DNA of 48,591 bases, from positions 1 through 48,591 of the IMG/VR virus record IMGVR_UViG_3300034018_001336; one strand, 5' to 3'. This DNA comes from a virus. A model generated the notes under the pieces. The model was not told where the DNA came from and searched no databases. It worked only from the letters and a program-made list of their open reading frames with translations. This document shows positions 30,701 through 38,180 of this stretch, piece by piece (the stretch's first letter is position 1; every line of letters begins with the position of its first letter). Position numbers and translations under genes: made by a program.

Positions 30701-33700
30701 GCTCGGGCCGCGCTCATTCATTCGGCGCGCCAGGTCCATCTCTCGGCGCCACTGGTCTTCAAGATCGAGCAACCTCGGGATGTCGATCTTCCGCTCCGCC
30801 TTGGTCTCAACAAAGATGATCGGCCAGCGCCCAGCCTTGAGTGCGTTGTTGGCTTCGTTGATAGCGATGTCGATCTTGGACGCCTCCAGGATGCGCTTCT
30901 GGAAATTCTTGATCCATGCCTTGGAGAATCCTGCGAGGGCGCTCTTGTTTTCTTCGACAGCGTTCTCGAACGCCTTGTAGATCCGGGTGTACTCCTCGTT
31001 CGCTTGGACCTTGACTAGGCGTGAATCCACCTGGTTCTGAGGAAGGCGTGTTTTGCGGGCCGTGAAAATGCCCTCCTTCTTGAAGAAGTTCCGAGCGGCA
31101 ACCTGGTCGGCGTCGCTGGTGTTGGTGCGCTTCCAAACCAGAAGCGTGCCGTTTTCGGTCTTCACCGGTGTGGCACCGTAGGCCAGGGCAAAGTCTTTGA
31201 ATCCGTTGAACGGATCGAAGATTCGTGTGTTCGCTAGATACGCCGCCTGAACCGGGTTCTCGAACGGGGTTGCCGTCGAGAGCACTGGGAACTTGGTCTT
31301 CAGGATCCATTCCTGGCCCTTCTTGGCCTGCTCAGAACCTTCACCGGACAAGTTCTTGATCGCGTGCGCTTCGTCGAAGATCAGCACGTCAGACGCCTCT
31401 GCGGGGCGATCCTTCATCTCCGCGTAGGTGATGAAGTTCACGTCGCCGATGTCGTAGTCCTTTAGGTCCTGCTTGATCTGGGTGATTAACTCCTTACGCA
31501 GCGTGACGTAGGTGATCTTCTTGGCGCCCGAGCGGCGAAGCTCTCGGATCGCCGCGCCCAACACGAACGTCTTACCCGTGCCCGGGGCGCTGGAGAGCAT
31601 GAAGAGTGGACGGCCTTGGCGATACGCTTGGACCATCAGTGCCACGTCTTCGATCTGCTCGTCGATCACGACGCTGGGGATGCCGAAGGCCTCCCCTTGG
31701 CGCATCAGCTGTTGGGTATCTTCACCGACATAGTTCCCAACACCTCCATCAAGTCCGCTTCGGTCGGGCCGGTTGTCAGCATCCGATCGGAGTTTTCGGA
31801 GGCTAGAATCGGAGACGTAAGCTGGTCGGCCACTTGTTGGTCCGACAGCAGCTGTTGCAGCAGGTCGCGCTCGCTCGATGAACTTCCCAAGCCCGTCGGG
31901 AGAGATCCTCCAGGAGCGGTCGGCTGCCGCATACCGGCCTCCGAACTCATTGATGTCGTTGCGCCAGTCGAAGGTACGTCCGGATAACGCAATCTTGCCG
32001 TCTTTCTGGACAGTTGCGGTGATGCCAAGGTTTTTGAGGAGAGCTTGGTTTTCATCGGAAATGGTTGCGGCGGGTGCTGGGGCGGGTGCGGGTGCCGGGG
32101 TGGGTGTCGGAGCGGCAGCTGGAGTTTGGGTGACGGTGACCGCACCTGGGGTTAGGACGACAGCGCGAGCGGGCGCAGGCGTTTGGGCAACCACACCTGG
32201 AGCCGAAACTACAGCGGGAGTGGATTTCTGTCGCAGCCGCGCAATGATCGTGTTCGGGGTGTCGCTTCCAGTGACGGTGACCCCGTTTTCGTTGGCAATG
32301 CGCTCCAAGTTTGCTGTGACGGACATTGGAACTCCGCCGGCATCGACCTTCGCGAGAAGATCAACCGCTTCCTGTGTAATTGGACCTGACTCAACCGGTT
32401 GACTCGGTTTCTGGGCCGTAGGTTCTGTCGCTGCGGCCGGCATCTCAGCCGCCACCGCAGCCACCCCCGGCTTAGTCCATCCAGTCGTTTCATCGAACTC
32501 AAACCCAGCCTGCTCCAGCTGGCGAACCCGTCCGGCGAGTTCCTCGAAGCGAATCAGCTGCTCATCGTTCAGGATGTCGTACACCGACCCACCTTGGGCT
32601 GCATCGAGGGTATCGTTGTACTCCTGCGTCTCCTCAATGGTCAGCGGCTGGACTTCCGCTTGGGCTTCGGCCCCTGCTCCTTCGGTAATCCGCCCTCTTT
32701 GATCCACTTCTGGCAGTCCCACTTCGACTTCGGGTTGCGGCTCTTCTCCGCGAAGCAGGCCTTCATCTGTGATTTGTTCTTGAACGGCATCTGGTGTGGC
32801 AGTTGGGGTTTCGGTAGGCGCGGCTTCTTCTTCAAGGACCATCTCCGGCAAAACGATCTCTTCTTCAGGCGGTACAACATTCGCGCCTGGAGGAGTGACA
32901 CGGAAAGGCCCAGACGGAGCGCCGCCGGAGTTGATGCCAGCGAGGGTGGCAGTGGCGTTGGGGAGCGGAATGTTAGGATCGCCACCGATAGCAGCGACGC
33001 CAGCTGCTTGGCGGTCGATGATCTCCTGAAGACGTTGCCCTCCAGGTGCAGGTCCTTCGACGAGGCGTTGCTCCTGGATCTGGGCCATTCTGCGGCCGCG
33101 AGCCAGCTTCCCGAACCCTCCAATGGTTCCGCCAACCAGAGCGCCAACACCGCCCCCAACGGTTCCAGACTCGTACAAGCCTTCTCCAATTTGCTGCTCC
33201 GGATTGTAAACCTCCTTGGCAACTAGGTTGCTCAACAGCTGTTCGGATGTTTCCTGCGCCGCTTCCTCAAGCCCGGTTCGGAGAGTCTCACGGACAACGC
33301 GTTTCCCGGCCTGGCCCGTAAAGGCGCGACCGAGTGCGGGCACGGCTCCAATAGCTCGCTCCGTGAGCGCTCCGATAGGCGCGGTGTAAATGACGGCCTG
33401 GGCCTGCTTGACAGGTTTCTCCGCCCTAAGGCGATCGGCTTCAGCCGCGTCACCTTTAGCTAACGCATCAGCGATACGCACGTCGTAGAGTTGGCCGGCA
33501 CGTTGCGCCTGGTCTTCGCCAGCGCTGAATCCGTATGTGAGCGGCCCAACTCCAGGGATCGCCGATACAGGAAGCGATCCGATGCCGCTCGCCAGTTGGG
33601 TGAGATAATCATCCTGGCGTAGGGGGTTAATCGGAAACGCTTCCTCTGCTCCACGTTGGAGCGCCTGACCCATCTGGAAGGTAGGGCTGGCTTCCAGTTC

Positions 33701-34024
33701 AGCCGCCCGCGCCTGGAGAACCTCGGGTGGCACTTCCCTCGTTCGCTTCTGCCAATCAGCAAGCCTGCGTTCGTAGGCTGCCATTCCGGCGGGGCTCTCC
33801 GCTTGGGCAGCGGTCATCACCGGGGGCGGCTCTTCGAGGCCTGCACGCGTCAGACCCATCATCGCACCGCCGACCATGCGGCCACCTTCCCGCATCAGCG
33901 CGGATCCAGCGGCGGGTAGGGCGCCTTGTCGAAGGGTTTGCGAGAACTCCAGTAGTTGGTTTTCGCCGATCCGGTCATCAACCTCAACCAGACCGACCCC
34001 TTCGATGTCAACGATGCGTGGCAT
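24701..34024 (-). CDS. Giant polyvalent ejection protein with SF2 helicase domain
   Basis: 3107 residues. Residues 1-340: amphipathic helices and Gly-rich, membrane-active-looking stretches (GSLPVSAIPGVGPLTYG; GGGVGALVGGTIGG). About 345-700: Pro/Ala/Thr-rich linkers. About 770-1330: SF2 (Snf2-like) helicase with APGTGKT near 815, DEAH near 883, STATPFENP, and motif VI SLRSARYG near 1222. About 1400-2400: helical. C-terminal 700 residues: hydrophobic and helical, resembling domains associated with large polyvalent phage proteins (AGIPNPVGRF-like region). It lies last after two smaller internal proteins, like T7 gp16, so it is likely packaged in the virion and injected with DNA, where the helicase acts. 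No lysozyme or peptidase active site was recognised. Confidence 0.75.
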   Translation of the reverse strand: MPRIVDIEGVGLVEVDDRIGENQLLEFSQTLRQGALPAAGSALMREGGRMVGGAMMGLTRAGLEEPPPVMTAAQAESPAGMAAYERRLADWQKRTREVPPEVLQARAAELEASPTFQMGQALQRGAEEAFPINPLRQDDYLTQLASGIGSLPVSAIPGVGPLTYGFSAGEDQAQRAGQLYDVRIADALAKGDAAEADRLRAEKPVKQAQAVIYTAPIGALTERAIGAVPALGRAFTGQAGKRVVRETLRTGLEEAAQETSEQLLSNLVAKEVYNPEQQIGEGLYESGTVGGGVGALVGGTIGGFGKLARGRRMAQIQEQRLVEGPAPGGQRLQEIIDRQAAGVAAIGGDPNIPLPNATATLAGINSGGAPSGPFRVTPPGANVVPPEEEIVLPEMVLEEEAAPTETPTATPDAVQEQITDEGLLRGEEPQPEVEVGLPEVDQRGRITEGAGAEAQAEVQPLTIEETQEYNDTLDAAQGGSVYDILNDEQLIRFEELAGRVRQLEQAGFEFDETTGWTKPGVAAVAAEMPAAATEPTAQKPSQPVESGPITQEAVDLLAKVDAGGVPMSVTANLERIANENGVTVTGSDTPNTIIARLRQKSTPAVVSAPGVVAQTPAPARAVVLTPGAVTVTQTPAAAPTPTPAPAPAPAPAATISDENQALLKNLGITATVQKDGKIALSGRTFDWRNDINEFGGRYAAADRSWRISPDGLGKFIERARPAATAAVGPTSGRPAYVSDSSLRKLRSDADNRPDRSGLDGGVGNYVGEDTQQLMRQGEAFGIPSVVIDEQIEDVALMVQAYRQGRPLFMLSSAPGTGKTFVLGAAIRELRRSGAKKITYVTLRKELITQIKQDLKDYDIGDVNFITYAEMKDRPAEASDVLIFDEAHAIKNLSGEGSEQAKKGQEWILKTKFPVLSTATPFENPVQAAYLANTRIFDPFNGFKDFALAYGATPVKTENGTLLVWKRTNTSDADQVAARNFFKKEGIFTARKTRLPQNQVDSRLVKVQANEEYTRIYKAFENAVEENKSALAGFSKAWIKNFQKRILEASKIDIAINEANNALKAGRWPIIFVETKAERKIDIPRLLDLEDQWRREMDLARRMNERGPSRSEFGLPPMGITDVLASFMEETGISVIEIPSAEDAVKAKFGEDNVAIFTGSVTPAKAQKNLDRWRGNKPMVLVATMAKGGTGLSLHDKTGNHPTTQINVNLPWTATQVEQVSLRSARYGLKGTAQMQWLFADNIPFDRQLAQRVGSRMADMGAIVHGELPTTAASIQNWNFEDDSFSEANADQADKQDLIKQEQPPTPPAAPVVTAPAAKPERKVSQVRQDAQEFDRLATDIAPDLGLIEDPALLSPVFSGNIQDKGSIAAKMARQKALATVKKRAIQQLGGNPEQNSEADRAALLPQMRELAAKVQQDRKIQAFDAAIQEGGPVAVNTSNLAVGDKITVGGSELTITAVDPDTMDATADGGETYGQINLPDGISINIDAYTPAAAPAAPERKPRLAAGETQGDLISSTQAEPFALVGEEGVDIEARKQKAQAAARAAAEAKAAQEKAQTQMDLSDAAAEASDAIAQFVESITPKAGITEGPTPEESARRVLEALTKLASVAIRAGIQSASQWATSLRLKLSPALQYAWDRAQGATVEPTPEVIADVATMPERATTDFGMIYSTPSEPITTKRGGFEDVVAGRRALTPEVRNAGIQLAVETFNEAGVKFRQVADNLFAPVDGVDQEAAGRELVRVAKDKIAKAKAEGRSDTVAELINSLRNHFGISEAFSPETRDELYLIGQSEASEFGRNLASLKASVKDFVALARNVRGFLTSAIYDNFNGESVKGVLDKIMTEFRGQFTEAEIQKIVGEKPDLQEMLNRFGVLALADTGGRVYRAVQARLKTKKAPTQKAKEQRALEDEAIEQIIENALALGVTEPAKPANRKLTPDERLALMTRPATQAKVQKATEDAVKEAEFNAGWRVMMADAAGNEELLGQYRDAMAAGEDPDPEAIEKGLDLPQYAHWRTIRDGFLNYSPTTLKLAQDVIRGRFKGTQFGPKKVAPPEPAKIDLARLVQQPNAEMSRVIGEQLAAIERVMDLAGASPEAKARVMQMITANVGSQVQLARQRVLNSFLDVKAKTGPTTASDRLQRLINAGITEDPRYRSQKTRDLLKRVAKTYLTADELSGMATRTRAEKLAFLTGKLNQITAAEKLADEWMQGAVWTYLTERMMEAENAVVSQIVGAKDVSFDPAQPKTDAQLEADRAKAVERLAGGIRAGLLDQRIAESVAKNPALQRLVPKMSDLVKRVLNTPQAGQTKLAQAFSEALLVELAIDQALADKTGVALAKAFQAKFERARIRALDLAVQKLTPKQREEAGPGRPLWQKIEEFVNAGGMNSAVLLQSIAKKAGWKVPTDEEVSRLRDLARLEQELSTATEEEISKGITDDIKAAKNLGRRADIMREIQMRWARMTMPIRGNKQNLARAINEVTSAQLLFKPSFVTKQLIDVATQMFYYTPTRAVATAVERYRTSRDPNRASRLWKDTSAALEDAYKARFNALNMALTSALEAAKGRAEKDTIMGIQSGIRALDRINAQASEYAKNGDYARSALVRMIGISQLSFRFASSLDAFQGVLAEQQEIGAWTESQLRLQGMAPEQARKTAKTIIGDAIAEYALAQAIVGDDPNISPKERRAAAWNVVRARQYQRIKAAGLDTGALKELTQDLRSTIGWNVEETGGLGGVIGQGMKNASDFLAKTGIPNPVGRFSNAIAIGINRALTFAGGGFVPKAFEGSAWYKTETDKAQRKIEAATGLGLSGAFAALVLSGALRVFTRWPDDKEEADLWEREGHRPNTMELELPGGKILRVSLNTGPIQVVRPALAAIGELQYQVARRNRLNQKAEAAAKKKGLKFEPRELTAKDVGGALAYGAYSAVAQGRTASGMIGSGVYRQTPDMGKIAAGAVSPLIPFAPLLREAAAMSGAQFNPKDQTFINLLVPTPWSGKVDRNFLGDPVGTPRAQERIMSILTGGTAIVGGEDPDRAYQVLAKTGWTPATPQNNKFFQFGRVQRQATPEELTRMQEVRAVELKTRISQLDPQTATKRQLDRIEDIANAKAKKAVGIR

Positions 34025-34027
34025 AGG

Positions 34028-34918
34028 CTACTTTAATGGCGCGTATCCTGCACCAAACGGTGCATTAGGGTCATAGAAAATTCGCCCTACCGGAGCGGCA
34101 TTTGTGCCTGCGCCGGATGCGGGAGGCGCAGCCAGCTTTAAGGCCCTTTCTGCGGCAGCCTGGGAAGCGGTCAGTTTGCGACTCCGTTTTTCGCCTGTGA
34201 TTTCATCAACCGTTGTCACTGTTTCCACAAGCGGTTCATCTTTCAATTTTTCAGCCTTCTTTGGCTTCCCGTACCGCTGCCCAAAGACGGTACGAATGTC
34301 CATGTCCGCGTTGCCTTGGTAGGTTTTCCGGTTTGCAGATGGCTTCCCAGCGGCCTCCAACTCGGCGAGCATTTCTGAATCGTTAACCCCGGTTCCTGTA
34401 ATGGTGGATTCGAGGTCTTCAGAAATGGGTGCCCACCCCTGCGACGCCATGATGCTAGGCATTTTCAGTCGGGTCTCAGACACCGAAACAAGACCCTCGG
34501 CGCGCCCCTGGTTGAACGCTGGCCGCTTCATTAGCTCTTCTGGAATCTCCAGTTTGTCGCCAAAGCCTGATGCCTGCTGGAGAACGACGGCCTTACCGGC
34601 AGCGGCCGCCAATGCGTCCAGATCCTTGATGCTCTTGGCGCCCTTGGCTGAATTAACCAAGTCGATGGTTACCCCATCCGCTTCGTAAACCAGGCCCTCG
34701 CCAAACTTTTCCTTGAGGAGGTCAGTCCGATTCTGAGCGGCAAGTCTTGCCGCCTCCCGCCGCTGCTCAACCAGATCCTGGTAATACCTATCACGCACCC
34801 GCGCCTCTTCAGCACGCTGCGCTGTTGCTTCCTCCCTGGCCTGGCGCTGTTGTGCCAGCTGCAAGCCTGCGAGATACGACTGCCCGATGTTTTCGAGTCC
34901 TGAGAAGGGGTTTGCCAT
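34028..34918 (-). CDS. Internal virion protein (ejection protein), middle
   Basis: 296 residues. Starts ANPFSGLENIGQSYLAGLQL and continues as a long helix rich in Arg, Glu and Gln (QQRQAREEATAQRAEEARVR), then mixed regions. Position between the Gly-rich small internal protein and the giant one matches T7 gp15 in order, though it is shorter. Ejection role is inferred from composition and place. Confidence 0.6.
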   Translation of the reverse strand: MANPFSGLENIGQSYLAGLQLAQQRQAREEATAQRAEEARVRDRYYQDLVEQRREAARLAAQNRTDLLKEKFGEGLVYEADGVTIDLVNSAKGAKSIKDLDALAAAAGKAVVLQQASGFGDKLEIPEELMKRPAFNQGRAEGLVSVSETRLKMPSIMASQGWAPISEDLESTITGTGVNDSEMLAELEAAGKPSANRKTYQGNADMDIRTVFGQRYGKPKKAEKLKDEPLVETVTTVDEITGEKRSRKLTASQAAAERALKLAAPPASGAGTNAAPVGRIFYDPNAPFGAGYAPLK

Positions 34919-34924
34919 AATCGT

Positions 34925-35686
34925 TTAGAGTAGTCCCTCGCGGCCGTAGCCGGTTGGCATTCCAGTTTTGGAGTTCCAGTTTCCGCCTCCACCGCCGCCA
35001 CCCCCAAATCCACCAGACCCAAGCGCACTAAACCCAAGGTTGGTCAGTCCGGATCCAAGTGAGCTAAGGCCTTGGCCGGCGACTCCACCCGCGCTCGGCA
35101 TATTGTATGTGCCAAGCAAAGCGGCTTGTTTCTTGGCCCGTTCATCAGCACGAATGCTGGCGAGCATCTGCGGGGTGAACTCAAAGTTGGCGAGCGGCGC
35201 CAGCGGGGTCGTGCCAAGGATATTCGCAAACTGCTGCCCTCCTGCCTGCTGTAACGCCAGCGACGTGCGACCAAGATCGCGTGCTGTCAGGTTGCTGGCG
35301 GCCTGACTGCCGGCAAACCCTCCGGAGACCGCACGCCCGGCCGCCTGCCGCTGAACCTGCGCCGCGACATCCGGTGGCAGTTCTCCGCGAAGGAGCGCCA
35401 GCGCATTCTGAGTGCGTTGAGACTGCCCTTCCTGATAACCGGGAATCTGGATGCCGAGGGACTCCAGAAGCTGGGCGCGGGCAAACTGATTGCGCTGCGC
35501 TTCAAGCTCACGTGTACGCGGGGCAAGTTGCTCTGCCTCGCCGACGGCGGAAGGAATATCGAGGCCAGGCAGGTTTGCCGCGCCGCGAGCGCCTGCGCGA
35601 TCTTTGCTGGCTTGATTGCCGCTAACCGCTGCGCCCGCCGCTGATCCGACGAGCCCAACTCCTATTGCTGTTCCTACCCAAGACAT
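34925..35686 (-). CDS. Internal virion protein (ejection protein), Gly-rich small
   Basis: 253 residues from ATG 35686. A hydrophobic N-terminus (WVGTAIGVGLVGSAAGAAVS) is followed by a Gln/Ala-rich helix and a Gly-rich C-terminus (GSGGFGGGGGGGGNW). This plan resembles T7 gp14 or P22 gp7, small ejection proteins that insert in the outer membrane. An upstream start at 35779 would run deep into the cupin gene and was not used. It overlaps that gene by 13 bases. Confidence 0.65.
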   Translation of the reverse strand: MSWVGTAIGVGLVGSAAGAAVSGNQASKDRAGARGAANLPGLDIPSAVGEAEQLAPRTRELEAQRNQFARAQLLESLGIQIPGYQEGQSQRTQNALALLRGELPPDVAAQVQRQAAGRAVSGGFAGSQAASNLTARDLGRTSLALQQAGGQQFANILGTTPLAPLANFEFTPQMLASIRADERAKKQAALLGTYNMPSAGGVAGQGLSSLGSGLTNLGFSALGSGGFGGGGGGGGNWNSKTGMPTGYGREGLL

Positions 35687-36126
35687 AGTAAGTATTTGTT
35701 GTCCCTCATGTAAGTGAGGTCGTTTTTGATCTCTTCGTGATCTTTTTTGTTCTGAGGATTCGGATGGACCGTGATCCACACGGTGTCCTCATGTATCAAA
35801 ATTGCCCGTCGCGTCTGCGGCAGGGTGATCCCGTGGGCCGGCGCAGTGTATGTCACCAACCCCTCGGTTTCACTGATTACCGTGAGCTTTCCTTGAAGCA
35901 GGAAAAACGGGTGATCGAACTTGTGAATGCGGCTGGTGATGATTGACCCAGCTGGCGCGAAGATTTCCCGTACATACAGGCCCTCGGGATAGGTGTGTTT
36001 AAGCGGGCACTCAATCTGCGGCTTGTCAGCAACGAAAGCCTCCCACCGATCGAGACGCTCATCGAGCGAGATGTCGCCATCGGTCAAGAACTCCAACCAA
36101 GTGATGGGCTTCTCGACCTCCATCAA
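35674..36126 (-). CDS. Cupin-like virion-region protein
   Basis: 150 residues. YVREIFAPAGSIITSRIHKF, then FFLLQGKLTVISETEGLV, then APAHGITLPQTRRAILIHED and TVWITVH follow the double-psi/cupin beta-barrel pattern. I recall this family next to tail and internal-protein genes of podoviruses, function unknown. ATGA overlaps the upstream gene. Confidence 0.75.
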   Translation of the reverse strand: MMEVEKPITWLEFLTDGDISLDERLDRWEAFVADKPQIECPLKHTYPEGLYVREIFAPAGSIITSRIHKFDHPFFLLQGKLTVISETEGLVTYTAPAHGITLPQTRRAILIHEDTVWITVHPNPQNKKDHEEIKNDLTYMRDNKYLLCLG

Positions 36127-37211
36127 ATGAACCCTCCAAACCGATACTGGATCTTGGCGGAACCCCAGACCTGCACGTTGACCACTGTGCGCTCGTTCGG
36201 GCTGTAGGCTTCCAATTCATTCCGCAAGCTCCGCAGGGCCAGCTGGATCTCGCGCTCGGCCTCGGTGTACTGATTCCGGTCCTCCTTCTGGATGGCCTTC
36301 ATCATGTGCTTGATCGCCTGGAGATTGCCGATAAACAGCCAATCCGAATCCACGACTGCCGGGATAAAGTCCAGGCGCACGATGGCTTCAACCACTGTGT
36401 TGGTGCAGGCTTCATCTGCTGGCACGCAGCCGTCGCCATGGTCGATGCAGTCGTTCTGTGCTTCGGCGTTGCACCCGGAGGTGCCACCGCAGACCTCAGG
36501 CATACCGATCAGGTAGGTGCGGCGATACTCCGGATTCTGCTCACTCGGACCCCAGACGGCGATCTGGGTTTGCAAAAGGGTCGTCGGGTTGTACGCCAAG
36601 ATCGTTAGGCTGCCTTGAGTCAACGGCTTCTGGGCACCGGTAAGGCCCGGTTGCTTGAACAGGTTGACTGTCTGAACGTAGGCGGTCACCGCCGGGTTGG
36701 GCAGCGTGACGTACTCACCCCACACGTACTCGCCGGTCACCGTATCCAGCGTCCGGATCGGGTGCCCGTTAGGGTCTAGCCCCTGAAGAAGCACGCGCTT
36801 TCCGGCGTCGGCCGTCAGCTGCGGCGTCACCCTGATGTAGCAGTTCCCGACCGAATCCCGGAACTGGGTCACCATGCCGCGATCCAGCAGCTGGTCTTGC
36901 TCGCAGCCTTCACGGCCGCAACCGGTGCGCGGCGCCCGCTCGTCGGTCTGGAACTCGTACCACTGGTTCTGGATCGGGATGTTGTACCCGCAGACGTTCA
37001 TCGCCTCGATCGTCTTGACCTCGCGAGGCCAAGTGATGCAGCCGGCGGTGACACAGACGCGGAGCTTCTTGTACGTGCCCCACCACTTGCCCATGTCTGC
37101 CAGGCGCGCCTGAGCCTCGTTCAGCAACTGGAGAAAACGATCGTCGCAGGTGGCGAGACCGACAGCCTGCGGGATCGTGGAGTTCTTGGCTTGGGCGAGG
37201 GTCTTTCTCAT
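36123..37211 (-). CDS. Head-tail adaptor / tail-tubular-A-like protein (inferred)
   Basis: 362 residues. N-terminus RFLQLLNEAQARLADMGKWW followed by a beta region (ITWPREVKTIEAMNV) recalls adaptor proteins of podovirus tails, T7 gp11-like. It holds many Cys pairs in the middle (GCGREGCEQD, CGGTSGC). The C-terminus is a helix and a beta hairpin ending FGGFI. It lies between fibre and cupin genes. The call rests on position and a faint pattern. Confidence 0.5.
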   Translation of the reverse strand: MRKTLAQAKNSTIPQAVGLATCDDRFLQLLNEAQARLADMGKWWGTYKKLRVCVTAGCITWPREVKTIEAMNVCGYNIPIQNQWYEFQTDERAPRTGCGREGCEQDQLLDRGMVTQFRDSVGNCYIRVTPQLTADAGKRVLLQGLDPNGHPIRTLDTVTGEYVWGEYVTLPNPAVTAYVQTVNLFKQPGLTGAQKPLTQGSLTILAYNPTTLLQTQIAVWGPSEQNPEYRRTYLIGMPEVCGGTSGCNAEAQNDCIDHGDGCVPADEACTNTVVEAIVRLDFIPAVVDSDWLFIGNLQAIKHMMKAIQKEDRNQYTEAEREIQLALRSLRNELEAYSPNERTVVNVQVWGSAKIQYRFGGFI

Positions 37212-37212
37212 G

Positions 37213-38178
37213 TTAGCGGATGGCTCGGGCCATGACTTTCCATTTGGCTTCGTCGATCAGGGTCAAAACTCCGGTGGTTTTTCCGTTCACGTAAATCCCT
37301 GAAACGAAGTTGTTGCGAACCATGCCGATAACCGTGGCATTGGAATACGAGGTAATGCGCAGTTCGCTTTGAGAAAGGTCTGTGCGCAGAATGCTTCCAA
37401 CCGGTATGTAATCATTCAAGGCATACGTCGCATTACCACCTACTTCCGTGCAGATAATCCCCACGTCCCACGTCAACGGATCGACGCCCAGGCCGTGCGA
37501 GAACGTGACCGACGATCCTGCTGCTGGGATGGCCTGATAGTTTGCCACCGGCGTAATGTACCCTGACTCCCAGACCGATGCCGGCGTCGAGTTGGTCCGC
37601 AGGAACTGGCGATCCGTTCCAGGTGCGAAGGCTGCCGGGCCGATATTCAGACCCGGATTCAGCAGCTGGAAGCGTGTGCCGTCGTACACGACAACGCACA
37701 TCTGGCCATTCACTATGTCGTTGGCCACAAGCGGCACGGCGCCGTACTTGGTGATCGCCTTGGCCGCTAGCCCGTCGATTGAAAGCGTGCTAGCTCCGGT
37801 GTTTGCAGAGGCTGCACCGAACGCGTAGGTCGCGCCGGTTCGGTAGGCTTGATTCACTCCGGGCGACGCTGGTGAAAGCGTCACGGTGTAGACATTGGCA
37901 GCGCCGCCGCCGACACCGTAGGTAAACTGAGTTGTGAGCCGTGCCCAGCCAGCCGGTGCCGTCGTGTTGTACTTTAATACTTCGACAGGGTTTCCGTTGG
38001 CATCAAGGCGCAACCAGTAGAGCCCGAGATTGGCTGGCGCCACAGCGTTTGCTGCCCATTCCGGCGAGGTCGCAAACTGCGCAATCATGGCGGCCGCGAA
38101 GGCGTCCAAGCGATCTTGCTCGGATGCGAAGCAGGCAGGCGGCGGCAGCACGCCGGCGGTAAGGTTGATCTCAGGCAT
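37213..38178 (-). CDS. Tail fibre protein
   Basis: 321 residues. Ala/Gly/Thr-rich beta sequence (YTVTLSPASPGVNQAYRTGA, ALPLVANDIVNGQMC-like segments, IDEAKWKVMARAIR end) typical of fibre tips. FLRTNSTPASVWESG is a motif often seen in phage tail fibres. Host binding is inferred. Confidence 0.7.
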   Translation of the reverse strand: MPEINLTAGVLPPPACFASEQDRLDAFAAAMIAQFATSPEWAANAVAPANLGLYWLRLDANGNPVEVLKYNTTAPAGWARLTTQFTYGVGGGAANVYTVTLSPASPGVNQAYRTGATYAFGAASANTGASTLSIDGLAAKAITKYGAVPLVANDIVNGQMCVVVYDGTRFQLLNPGLNIGPAAFAPGTDRQFLRTNSTPASVWESGYITPVANYQAIPAAGSSVTFSHGLGVDPLTWDVGIICTEVGGNATYALNDYIPVGSILRTDLSQSELRITSYSNATVIGMVRNNFVSGIYVNGKTTGVLTLIDEAKWKVMARAIR

Positions 38179-38180
38179 GG

